Source: Chaetomidium leptoderma | Taxonomy: Eukaryota; Ascomycota; Sordariomycetes; Sordariales; Chaetomiaceae | Assembly: GCA_033296705.1 (NCBI GenBank) | Contig: MU856858.1 | Span: 62,001-126,000 of the forward strand | Length of the DNA: 64,000 bases | Direction: 5' to 3' | Part shown: positions 32,461 to 43,176 of the stretch, piece by piece | Numbering within the stretch: position 1 is the first letter of the stretch | Layout of the letters: each line of letters begins with the position of its first letter | The notes under the pieces: model-generated | What the model was told of the DNA's origin: nothing | The model's input: the letters and a program-made list of their open reading frames with translations, nothing else | The model's database searches: none | Made by a program: the position numbers and the translations under genes

Positions 32461-34792
32461 CTTGGAGTGTGTGTGTGTAAGGTAATACCGATATTAAGTG
32501 TATGAAAGTGGTTTGTGAGTGAGCAAGCGATATGCTTCAACGAGTGTAACAAGGGAAAAGCGATGACAGTTGAAGGAGACAGCGAGGGTCGAGGTTGATC
32601 AAGCCAGGTCAAAACAAGAGGAGGGAGAAATTTAAATTCCTTGCCGTGTCCTGGGCTGGCATTCTTTTAATAACCCGTCGCCACGGAGCTCAGAGATTGG
32701 TGTGCTGCAGCCCTCGGGCGCGATCCGGGAGCTAGCCGGGCGGCTGCCCAGTGAGCGGCGGGGACACTCCTTCCACTTGCATCCTTGGGCCGTTGCTCTC
32801 CAGCTTCCGCGGTTCCATCCAGCCTGCGCCGTTTTATCCCCACTCCTAAACACGAGGCGGGTTCCCTTTTTTCGCCCTCCCATTCGTGTGCTTCACGGCT
32901 CCGGCACGCAGGTTTTACTGTGTCACCTAAACTAGCAAAAACGGGCCAAGGAAAAAGGAAGCCAAGGGGGAGGCGAGGGACTCTTCGCCCTTCTCGAGTG
33001 CGACGATCCTATTCCTTCCCCTGCCCTCATCCGCCCGCATTCCATCCCCCAATTCCGTCCGTTGTCCTACTACTCTAGGTATCCTTCCTTCTACACGAAA
33101 CACAACCAGTGTTCCCTAACCGGCTCGTGACGAAGCCTCCTCCTCCTCCACATCCTCGGGGGGTGGAAGAAAAAAGAAACCATGCGCGCGCGCAGATTAA
33201 GATTGCGAAAGCGCCCCCAGGCGTCCACCCGCACTGGTCACCATGGAGTCGTATTTGCCCGATCTGGTCGTCCGATCGCTCTGGGCACCAATCAAGATGC
33301 GGGACTTCGCGTAATGAGGTTCTGAGACTTGGCGCTGTTGTTGCCGGGCCGTGCGAGCCTAGGGGGCCCCTGGAATAGCGATGTCATCGGTTGCAAACCG
33401 GCAAGGCAAGGCAAGGGGCCCGCCTCGGTTTTCCTCTGCCGTCGCACAGATCAGCGGGGGCATGAGCTGGTGTTGTGTGGGAAACAAGGGCAGAGAGACA
33501 ATCAACAGCGGCGAGGGCACCTCACCTGATGCTCGGGCGCTTTTCTGTTGTCAACACGGAGATTCGACGATCCCCTGAATGATTGGGGCTGTCGTCTTGG
33601 AGACGGCCGTCATTGGCTCGGAGCCTGCAGCCTGCAGCTGAGGGAGGCCAATGTCCGTCCTTGGCCCGTGTTGCCGATACGCTAAAACAGACGAACCCAT
33701 CCCATCCCATCCCATCCCATCGCTTGACAACAAGGTCAGAGTGGCTAATGTTGACTTGATGAGCGCACAAAATCCAGACAACACACCAACCGTCTTGCTC
33801 AAAAGTTGCAGCAAAACAAAAGAAAATCCACAACCTCCACCGGATACGAGGAGATGCTGAAGGTCGCCTTCGATGTTTGGCGCGTCATGTGCCAATCATC
33901 GCGTCGAGCTCTTTTGCTCAAGCGCCACACCTTGGCCTTTGCCAGCGCCGAGGTAAGGGAGAGCGTGGTGTTTCTTGCTCTCATGACCATCCATGAAAAC
34001 AGGGAAATGCAAGGAGAGGGCCAACAGAATTTTCCTGCACGGTCAATGCGATGGTTCTATTTCGTATCGAGATAAAATAAAGATCAAGGTTCCACGGCAA
34101 CAGCGGAGAACCGTTCGCAGCAACTCCACTCACCCCGCCCGCCGCTCTTGATCAACAAAAAAGCCATGCAGCTTCTTGGGATCTCAGTCACCGAGATCGA
34201 TCCCTGGGCTCCACAGACAAAACCGGGGGATCGGCCATACGATGCCGAGTTCGATTTCAATCACGGCCGGGTATCTCCATTTCATCTCGTTTCCCTCAGC
34301 CCTAAGGGGTCGGCCACCTCCGAATTCGCTTTTGCGAAACCGAGGGCTGAAGACCGACGATAGCTTCCGGGACCGGCCGACCGAACGAACTCGGACGGTG
34401 TTGTTTTCACCCAATGTCTTTTTCTTTGAGCCGGCTCACGGCTGCGGCCCCGGTGTCTCGGGTAAGGGTCAACACCGAAATTCGTCGACTCTGTCAGGCG
34501 TTCCCCCGATTATAGCGGCCTCCAGGTATGATGACCCGTAGCGTCTTTGTGGTGGGGCCCTACCCGTGCTCCCTATGGCATCGACGCTGGCGTCGCGGAA
34601 GAGCAAAGGCCTGTCCACCATGAGCCTGGATCGACGGAGTGCCTGTGGCTGGTATGTACATACATACGCTGAGTGTCCGTAGCGGTCGTCGTGACTCTCC
34701 GTGGCTAAGGGCGTCTTCGAGCTTCCTGGTTGACAGACCTGGTGGACGTACCCTTTTGCTTGTCCAGCGTTCCTTTTGCAGGAAACCCTTGA
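32461..34792. other. Intergenic region, 2.3 kb
   Basis: No gene that I can support on either strand. It should hold the promoter of the small GPI-type gene on the left and the 3' flank of SLD5 on the right. Contains a (CCCAT)5 microsatellite at 33696-33720 and an alternating CGCGCG run near 33184. Confidence 0.5.
33696..33720. repeat. (CCCAT)5 microsatellite
   Basis: Five perfect tandem CCCAT units in non-coding DNA. Confidence 0.9.
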
Positions 34793-35561
34793 TCAGATCA
34801 GCTCGGCACTCCCGGCCTCAACCAGCGGCTTCGCGTCCGACCAGCGCAATATCGCAATATCGCTCTCCTTGACGTTGACGGCACCATCCGCGTCCACGCC
34901 GCGGACCTCGACGAACGTATCCTTGAGCAGCCGGATAAACACGGCCGACTCCAGATCCGGCGTCTCGATCATGCTGATACCCGCGGCCGCGTCGTTCAGG
35001 TTCTGCAGGTTGGCCGGGAACGAGGACAGGAACGACGACAGGTAGTGGTTGTGCAAGAGCGCCTGGTGGCGCGTCGCGTAGGCCAGCTCCATCTCGGACA
35101 GGCGCGAGCGCAGGTCGTCGGTCGACAGGTAGTGCAGCGTGTGCCTGTCGATCTTGGCGATGCGGGCGCGCAGGTAGCTGCGCACGAGGTAGCGGTAGCG
35201 CTCGAGCTCGGTCTGGATGACGATGAGGGCGAAGTTGGTCTTGGGGTCCGTGTCGCCCGTCATTTCTTCGACCTTTTCGATCTGGTGCTTGATGTTGCTG
35301 TTGATGCGCTCAAAGAGGCCGTTGGCTGGCCAGCTGGGTGCGCGCCAATGATGACGGGTTAGTAAGTGTGTAGGTGCCCGAGGGAAAAGACTGGAAGAGG
35401 TCGAGGCTTGGTGGTGCGTACGGGAGCAGCTCTGGCGCCGATCTTTCGGCGATCCAGGCGCGCGTCAGCTCTTGGAGATCGCGCTTTTCCCGCGGTATGG
35501 AGTGGAAGGTCGGGTCGACCTCCCGGAGGATGTCGTCAATGTCCATGGCGACGGTTGTCAA
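34793..35561 (-). CDS. SLD5: GINS complex subunit Sld5
   Basis: Two exons, 35422-35561 and 34793-35333, giving 226 aa, the family's usual size. The N-terminus has MDIDDILREVDPTF (a second Met at residue 6 could also be the start). Across the intron, ERSAPELLP joins WPANGLFERINSNIKHQIEK. The A-domain helices follow (IVIQTELERYRYLVRSYLRA, then RIAKIDRHTLHYL). The C-terminal B-domain ends in DIAILRWSDAKPLVEAGSAELI. GINS is part of the CMG replicative helicase. Three ACGCG cores lie 75-190 bp upstream, a feature shared with CDC6 in this window. Confidence 0.93.
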
Positions 35562-36489
35562 TGCCGAAGGAGTAGTTGTTCTCGTTCAAAAAGGGGCTCG
35601 TTGACGTGCATGGCAGATGATGCACTTGCCCGAGGCGCGTTCTGTAGCTTCTCTTCCTAGGCTGTTGTTGCGCTAAACGCGGGGCTCATTGTGGGGTTCC
35701 CTGGCCCCCACAACTCATCGGACAGCCCTGTCGATGCCGAGACGGCAACGCGCAGCGTCGTCTGCTTCTTCCATTCCCCATCTTCCCGCATCTTCCCCGA
35801 AACACATCATCCGAACTAGGTTGGGATGTCTACAAGCACACCCTAGCCTTTGATTTTCCCTGTCATCCGACATCCGATCAACATGCAGCATTTTGACACT
35901 TGCCGGGGTTCAATCTGCAACAGGCTTCCTGCCTGACGTACTCTGTATCCCGTTCAGCCCAATCGCAGCCCGCAGGCTCGGGCGATCACAGCTGAAGCTC
36001 CCCATGCGAGGTTCGGCGGAGCCACTTGCACGGCTCTCGACAGCCAGTCAAAATCATGGTGTGGTTCACAGCTTTCTCCAGATCCCGACGGCCTGCATCG
36101 ACCCTGACACGCCTGACACGCCTGACACGCCTGACTCTCGGCGACGTACAACACAAAGGCCGCCTCTTGCGCCCTCTGCATCCCGACCCCGATATCCCCG
36201 TTATTGGCTGGTGTTCGTTGCGTCTGAGTGTCTGAGTGGTGCCCGCCGCCATCCCCGTTCACCCCCGTTGGTAGTTGAGAAGTCGGTGTATGCGTATGGT
36301 CTGCACGCCGCCACATGTCTTGGGTCCATGATTTGTTGTCGTGGGACGCGGTGAACAAGGCGTGGGGAGAGCTCTGTATAACTGTAAATTTCACCCCCGA
36401 GGCGCCACTCCGTCACGTTTCCCGATGACGCCTAGACTAGCCTTCATCTTTCTTTTCCCCGTGGGATTGCATCATGACCCGATAACGTG
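35562..36489. other. Divergent intergenic region SLD5 / cysteine-rich membrane protein
   Basis: 0.93 kb with no gene seen. Three ACGCG cores near SLD5 (35636-35640 on the minus strand, 35677-35681 and 35748-35752). A 9-bp tandem repeat lies at 36103-36138. Confidence 0.5.
36103..36138. repeat. 9-bp tandem repeat CCTGACACG
   Basis: Three perfect copies and one degenerate copy (CCTGACTCT), about 350 bp upstream of the cysteine-rich membrane protein gene. Confidence 0.85.
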
Positions 36490-38053
36490 ATGGCTTCTAC
36501 TTGCGGCCGACTGGCTGCTATTATCATCGCCGTACTGGCATTCGTTGCCTGTCCGGCCACCTCGTCCACCCCGAACTGCGGGTCTGAGACAGGTCTTTCT
36601 CTGGCCGCTAGGGATAGCGCCCAACAACAAAAGACGGGGGGAGATCCTACCCCGGGGACGAAGGCACTATATGGGCTACATGAACACATCCTGGACGTCG
36701 GGAGGAGGGACTGTCTCGCCAACGGCTCCAACTACTGCTTCGGCAATGACGTCGACTTCTGTCCGGGTTGCGGGAACTGTTGCGTTGATGGGAACTACTG
36801 CTGTGGCGGCGGGAAGCTGTGTTGTGGCTCTGGTTGCTGTTCAAGTGACCAAGTCTGCTCTCAGGGGAAGTGTCTCTCCTCCGTGTAAGTCTCAGAGTGT
36901 AGGGCCCTTGCCGGATTCCGGACCACCGAGTTGACAAGCCGAAGGGAACCCGTGACTGTTACGTCGACTATCATCCAGACCGTCATCCGGGTTGCAACAC
37001 AGCGAGCCACCATTGTTATAGCCGAGATTGAAACATCTACGGCCATCTCGACTATCGACGTCACTATCTCGACTGCTGCAACGCAGACAAATGTCATTTG
37101 GGTAACGGCAACTACAGTTGCGAAGAGGACTGCTCCTAGTCCTCCCACTGGTGTTCGCGGGGCGCCGGCATCGAAAGAGTCTGAGCCCGTTAAGGAGGGG
37201 CTGTCGCATGCCCTTCGTGATGCTGCCCCTATCCCGAGACAAGCGAGCCAAGGGGCGGCCGAGACTGTTACCAGCTATGTCACGCAGACTACCGATATTA
37301 CGACCATATCCTCGACGTTGATCACCGTGCATACGACTTCGACAGATGTGACAACGGTCTATCAAACGAACACACGGTACATTCCGGAACCCTCCTCGGT
37401 CCGAGACTTCTATTGCCACGGCCATGCTAACCGCCCCCTACCCCCTAGCGTCCTCCGAGCCGAAACAACCACAACCATAACCTCCACCCTCACCCTCACC
37501 TCCCAACCCCCAGCCACTGTAACACTCACCACCACCGCCGAACTCATCCCCCCACCTACCGCATCCCAAACCGACCTAGCCGCCTCTCCCACAGCCACCG
37601 AAACAAACCCCTCTCACCCCCTCCCAACCCCAGCCATAGCAGGCATAGCAGCCGGGGGCAGCGTCCTCGCCCTCCTCCTAGCCGGCTTCGTCGTCCTCTC
37701 CATCCGCCGCCGTTTCCACCGCCGACCACGCCCCTCCGAAACACCCCCACCACACTTCAACGACGACAAATACCACCACCACCCTGACGGCGAGGATAGT
37801 AGTATGCTATACACCAGCAGTACCAAACCCCCACGACGACAACCCACCCTCCCCCACTTCTCCACCACCACCGCCCCGGCCCATCACGCAGCCCAGTACC
37901 AGCTCCCCGCCTCCGCTTCTTCTTCTTCTTCCTCCTCCTCTCCCAATCAGAAGAAGGGATATCTCACCCCGCCCAACCCCACCGCCGCCGCCACTGGCAG
38001 TCACCACCACCACTATCACCAACAACACCATTACCACCACCAACAGCAACTGT

Positions 38054-38086
<33 letters not shown>

Positions 38087-38667
38087 GAAACAGCTCGGGA
38101 TTCACGACCCTGGTCGGCACGCCGTCGCCTACTACACCCGCTGCTGCTGGGTTTGAGTTTATTGGGGGCGGGGGGGTGGGGAGCAAAGAGGAGGAACAAA
38201 AGTATGGAGGGATGGGCAAGATGAAGGGCAGGAGTCCTCAGATTTGGTGGGTTGATCATGTTGACCATGTTGATCATCATGGTCATGTTCAAGGTCATGT
38301 TCAAGGTCATGTTCAAGGTCATGTTGATGGTGGGCGTGGGAGTGGGAGTGGGAGTGGGAGAAACAACGGCGGTGGCAGTGGCAGCACGAACAGGCCGGTG
38401 AGGGCTGTTAGCGCTAGCGCTGGGTCGGCTGGGGCTGGGGCTTTCGGGCCTCCTGGGTTTGGGGTTGGGGTTGGGGTTGGTCGGCAGAGGGCGGTATCTT
38501 CGCCTGGGTCGGGCTTGACGCGGGTGATGGGAGGGGGTGGTTCTTACTATCATCGGGGGTGGGGAGGGACGCCGGGGGAGCTGGAGCGGGAGGGGAAGGG
38601 GGAGGATGGGGTGGTTGTTGGGGAGTTGGAGGGAGGGAGTGGCGGTGGTGGTGGTGCGCGGCGGTAG
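36490..38667 (+). CDS. Single-pass membrane protein with Cys-rich ectodomain and His-rich cytoplasmic tail
   Basis: Proposed exons 36490-36884, 36939-37376 and 37449-38667, giving 683 aa. Order: signal peptide (about residues 1-25), a module of 14 cysteines at residues 74-128 with four CC pairs, a Thr/Ser-rich stalk (TVTSTIIQTV, TTTTITSTLTLTSQP), and one membrane span near residues 340-362 (IAGIAAGGSVLALLLAGFVVLS) stopped by RRRFHRRPR. A low-complexity tail follows with a His/Tyr/Gln block ending in nine His, then tandem HVQG units, then a Gly-rich end. The layout matches fungal Cys-rich, SKG6-like wall-sensor proteins, but no ligand or partner is known. The second intron has a clear GCTAAC branch site; the first is short (54 nt) and less certain. 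Confidence 0.72.
38281..38328 (+). repeat. 12-bp coding tandem repeat GGTCATGTTCAA
   Basis: Three perfect copies and one variant copy inside the membrane-protein gene, coding Gly-His-Val-Gln units; flanked upstream by degenerate GTTGATCAT/GTTGACCAT copies coding Val-Asp-His. Confidence 0.9.
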
Positions 38668-39369
38668 TGACGTGGTCGTTGTGATGCTTGTTGGGTGGGA
38701 TTGAAGTGTTTCCTCGGTGTCCGGACTCAACCACCCAACCCCATCGCCCGTCTATTTATTTTTGTTTTCTTTGTTTTCTTTCCTAACTTTTTGGTTTTGG
38801 TTTTGGTTTGCTAGATACCACGGTGGCACCTTCGTTTAAAGCGGGCAATGAGGGACACTCGGACTCGAAGGGAAAAGGATTGATAGTTCCAATCGGGCTA
38901 CGACTGGACGAGAACGACTTTATGATGATGTCGGCATTATCTCGACGAATGAATTAGACAGGAGAGGGGGCGAAAATGGTCCTTGATCGAGCAGACAGAC
39001 AGACGACTAAGAAAAGTTGTCTGGTGATTGATAATTACAGAATGTAACATACTACACGCTCACTCAGGGCTGATTTCGCATACACAAATAGATACCCTCG
39101 TTCATCAACGCATTTTACTCCAGAAACACGACTGAGTTTGAGCCAGCATTTCTCAATCCCATCATCCCCCCAAATAGTCGCTGCTATATCCGAACCCAAA
39201 CCGCCATACGCTTCACATGTAACAAGGAAGATGCCACCGATCCCGCAGTTATTACAATATACACTATCGTCGTCCCAACACATTGCCAGTCATCCGCCCT
39301 TTTCAATCGGTATCCAAAACCCGTTCATGATCCAAAACACCCACTCTTCCTGCCCAGGCTGCTCGTAGA
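38668..39369. other. Convergent 3' intergenic region
   Basis: 0.7 kb between two stop codons, T-rich at the left and A/T-richer toward 39050-39300. No gene seen. Confidence 0.5.
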
Positions 39370-41933
39370 TTACCGTTGATACCTCGGCAATTCCTCTTCC
39401 GGCTCCGCCCCAACCCCCGGTGCCGGCAATGGCGAAGCCCCTGCCGTTGCCGCCCCATACGCGTAATGCGGCCCATACGCCTCCTCATCCTCTAGTACCG
39501 GTGCCGAGGGCGAACAATCGTCTATTGGCGGGGAACTCGGCCCTGCGGGCGGTGCTGATGGTGCTGCTCCTGCTGCTGCTGCTGCTGCGCTGCTGCTCCC
39601 TCCGTTGTCGTAGTCTTCCGGAAATTCCGGCGGCGCACTCGCCTCGGCAAGTAGCCGCCGTCGTTCAAGCTCTTGCTTGTCTTCTGTTGGGTTGGTTCGG
39701 GGCCCGGGAGAGAGGTCATCCAGCGTCGGTGCCGAGGGCGCGCCGAGTAGATCCTGTTGCGATGGATCGGGTGTGCCTAGGTTGTGTGAAGGGCCCGCCG
39801 CAGGGTCCGGTATTTGGTCGTCGGCATCGTAAATGTTTTCACCGTTTAAAAGGTGTACATTTGAAGGGCCTGTGGCGGGCGCTTCTGGCGGCTGACTCGG
39901 GAGTAATTGCTGCTCGGCGCGTCTGATGCGCCCCTTTTCGGTGAGACTGCTCTCGTCCGGTATATCCGGGGGAGGTATATGATGGGGAGCGGGCGGGCTT
40001 TGTGGAGGAGCGGCGTCCCAGTGGGGGTATGGCTGGGGTGACGGAGCGTAGTCCTGCGTATCGTCATCCGGAGCAGCGGGCCAAGGCTGTTTCTCGCCCC
40101 TGCTGCCGTCGTAGAGTTCGGTTTCTCGGACGGGCACGGTGTAGACGGAAGCCTCTGGCTTCATTGGCTCTTTGCCGCGGAGCCGGTTGCTGTCTGCTGT
40201 TCCCACGACAACCTCGAAAACGACGCAGATGACGCCCTTCTGGCGCCGAAGTCTGTCTGTGTCGATGATGCTCGTGCCCCAAGAAGTCGAGGAGGTCGCA
40301 CCTCCATCGTATGGACTGCCCGTCACCCCAAGTGGCCCTGCCACGGGACTCATTCTTGTGCTGGATGGCTTGGTGCCGTGGATCTGATTGGATAGTTTGC
40401 CCCCGAGATCCACAATCACCTCGACATGGTACTTAAATGAAATCATCTCGTAGGGGGTGCCTTTGATGGTGGGAAAGACATCCTCGGGCACCCGCACCGA
40501 GGCAGTGAGACTGGCAGTCAAAGTAACCGGGTCGATGATAAGGGGGGCAAAGGCCTGAGACAGGTCCTTTCGGAACACGCTGCAAGAGCCCGCCGACGAC
40601 AGGGAGAGGCCGCCCAAGCCTGTCTTGGACCTGGGGTAGAATTCTTCTTTTTCAGGTTGTCGCGCGTCGGCTTGGGGCAGCTCCTTGGCGAGCAACGGCG
40701 GCGACGAATCAATGCGCCCTAGCCGGTACAGGGTGACGATGACCCCGTGCATGCTCTTGATTCGTCTGATGTGTTGCACCGATATCTTGATGGGCACCAT
40801 GTCTCCCCGGAGGCAGCCCCCTTTAAGCGGCTCGACGGTTGCTGTGATGGTCCGCTCCTTCACGGCAAGGGCTTTCTTCCCGCCTAATGAAGCAGTCGTG
40901 GTTATCGCATGATTTGCATCGCCGGCTTTGCTCCGACCGGTGCTACCGCTGACGGCGCTTTCGCTGCTCACACTCCGGACATCGCTCTGTGGGCTTCGGG
41001 GGTTGTTTCCCGGAGGTTCGTGTTCCAAATCCTCGCCAATTACAGATAGCGAGCCTTCGGTCGAGTTTTCGTTTGCTCGGGTTGAGTCCAGATCAGACGC
41101 CGGCGCGGCTGTATCGGATGCGACAGAGCCTTTCTCCGCACCGGCAACGGGCGGCCTTTTCTTTCTGGGCCGCTTTGAAATGGGTTCAAGGTAGATGGTA
41201 CGCGGTCGTGGCGGGGTCAGAGACCCAATGTCAAGGCTCTCGACGAGGTAGACTTTTCGCTCACAGCTCGTTTTGGGCGGCGTTTTGGTCCCTATGGACG
41301 TCGGGCGGGTCAGGGTAGCTGTGATCATGTACGAGATTGTTCCACGCTCGAACTGTACCGATAAAAGTTAGCAACTCTGTCTGGGGCCACGAGCGCGTAG
41401 TTCCCGCACGGTCAACATACATCTATACTGCTTGGTAATCCACCGGCAGGAAATAAAAGGTTGAAGTTGAACTCATATCTGCCCGGCTCGAGCCTCCCGT
41501 CGCCACTGAGGGTCTGCTCATCCTGGAACAACCTCACACAACCGTTCGGGAGGTTTTTCTGACGCGAACTGCGGCTCGACGTGGCCAGTGCTTCGGCGGG
41601 ATCAATTACGGGTTCGTTCGCGGGGAGGCTGGGGCCCTTGTAGACGCGCATGTAGCCATGCAGCGACACGACCAGATGGGTGATGCGGACCGGTTTGACG
41701 ACGGTCAGGACGACGGCGCCCTGGACTTGGTCGCCGGCGGCATACTTTCGATGGGGCTCGGCCGGGCGGATGTGGAAGTCGACAACGTAGCGGGCACGCG
41801 ATCGGAGGGGCAGGGTGAAGCGCGAGAAAAAGGAGAGGCTGCTGCTGCTCGACGACGGCTCATCCGAGGCAGACGCGGACGCAGGGGCAGGGTCGGCGGC
41901 GCGGTTGTCGGCTGGCTTCTTCGAGAAGCCCAT
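39370..41933 (-). CDS. palF: pH-response arrestin PalF/Rim8
   Basis: Two exons, 41421-41933 and 39370-41352, giving 831 aa. The N-terminal arrestin fold shows YVVDFHIRPAEPHRKYAAGD and ITHLVVSLHGYMRVYKG, then GRYEFNFNLLFPAGGLPSSID joined to FERGTISYMITATLTRP. The arrestin C domain has GGCLRGDMVPIKISVQHI and DVFPTIKGTPYEMISFKYHV. The end LPRYQR is characteristic of PalF/Rim8. By family knowledge it links the membrane sensor PalH/Rim21 to ESCRT-I and leads to cleavage of PacC/Rim101 at alkaline pH. The Pro-rich tail carries three PSAP motifs (residues 710-713, 769-772, 786-789) that fit a Vps23 UEV ligand. Four GCCAAG hexamers lie upstream. Confidence 0.92.
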
Positions 41934-43176
41934 CTATGCTTGCTGCCGTGGCAGACAAACGGGCATGCAACGCAGAGGTGCGTGTCTGGCACGTTCGGAA
42001 AGCGGAGTCTGGGAGATGGGGCGGTTCGGGATCAGGCCGTCGAGGTCGACCGTTGGGCTGTCCGCGCGTGGCTGCCCACGCGAGGGCGCGAAGGCCAGCG
42101 GCACGACAGGGCAGGGCTTGCACGCGCGCGATGGGTCGGGCCGCGCGCTGAAGGCATCCGACCGAGTCGGGACGGCGATTTAAAAAATCGAGGACCGGGT
42201 CGCAGAGATGATCGCAAAGCCAAGAGATCGAGGGATGAGATGAAGCTCGGGGGTGCATATGCCAAGGCTAGACAGGCTGGCTGAGGTGCTTGGCTTTTGC
42301 CAAGAAGACAGGAGAATCGTGGGGAGCAGGAGGTGGAGGACCACGAGAGGGCGCACGAATAAGAAGGGTCCGCTGAGGGGGGGCGGGGTCCGGGCCTATT
42401 TACCGTTTACGGCTGGCTCGGGACTCTCCGCTGGGGACTGGATTCCTGGACGCCGAGGGCGGCCGAGGAAAGCTTGCCTGGGGCTGATCCAACGTTGCGG
42501 ACTCCAGCTCGCATTGCATGTCTCGTGGGCGACAGCCGGCTAGTATTAAGTACGAATCATCAAGATTACGGAATACTTCGTACCTTATGTTTCATCGCAT
42601 GTTCAGCCGACCTAGGTCTGTGGCATCAGACCGGGATCTCAACTGCAACGTATTCTGTACAACTCAACGGGTTACTTAGGGTTCGAGTTCCTGCAGATAG
42701 CCTGCTTCAAGGCTCGGTCGGAATACCGAAACGCCCGTCATACGCCCAGCCGAAGAGTTACCATCTACTAATGCATTGTTTGGTGTCGAGACCACCAGAT
42801 CAACCCGTCACCCCAATTGGACCGTGACCAAGTCGTTTGATGCGATCCCTCCACGTCGTGGTAGGGTTAGGGTACACAGTGTAGCGATGGGCAGACCTCA
42901 GACTTGTGGAGGAAGCATCCCAGACCCCAAGGAAACTACCAGTTTCTAACAATACTAGTATTCGCCCCTCAATCACTCACTGGACTCAGCTCAACATGCG
43001 TATTCGGAACCTGAAGTCTCGGCCGTCGTTGACTAGGGAAGGCACGCCGGGGCCAAGCGCGCAGATGGGACCGCTTTCCGTACCTACCTTCACACGCACT
43101 TTTTCCAGGCTAGGCAGCCGCCGTCGCCGATTCAACAGACTTGACATCCCTCGATGACTGACGATTCGCCGGCAAG
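41934..43176. other. Divergent intergenic region palF / F-box gene
   Basis: 1.24 kb without a supportable gene. The palF-proximal 300 bp is GC-rich, and a PacC-like motif cluster lies at 42219-42304. The F-box side is less GC-rich with no clear motif. Confidence 0.5.
42219..42304. promoter_or_regulatory. Cluster of four PacC/Rim101-type GCCAAG hexamers
   Basis: GCCAAG at 42219-42224, 42261-42266 and 42299-42304 on the plus strand and CTTGGC at 42289-42294, all within 86 bp and 286-371 bp upstream of the palF start. The PacC consensus is GCCARG. Function is inferred from motif density and the identity of the downstream gene. Confidence 0.55.

Noticed and set aside
37807..38730. 307-codon minus-strand frame across the membrane-protein tail
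   Set aside because: Complement of low-complexity triplet repeats; no protein features.
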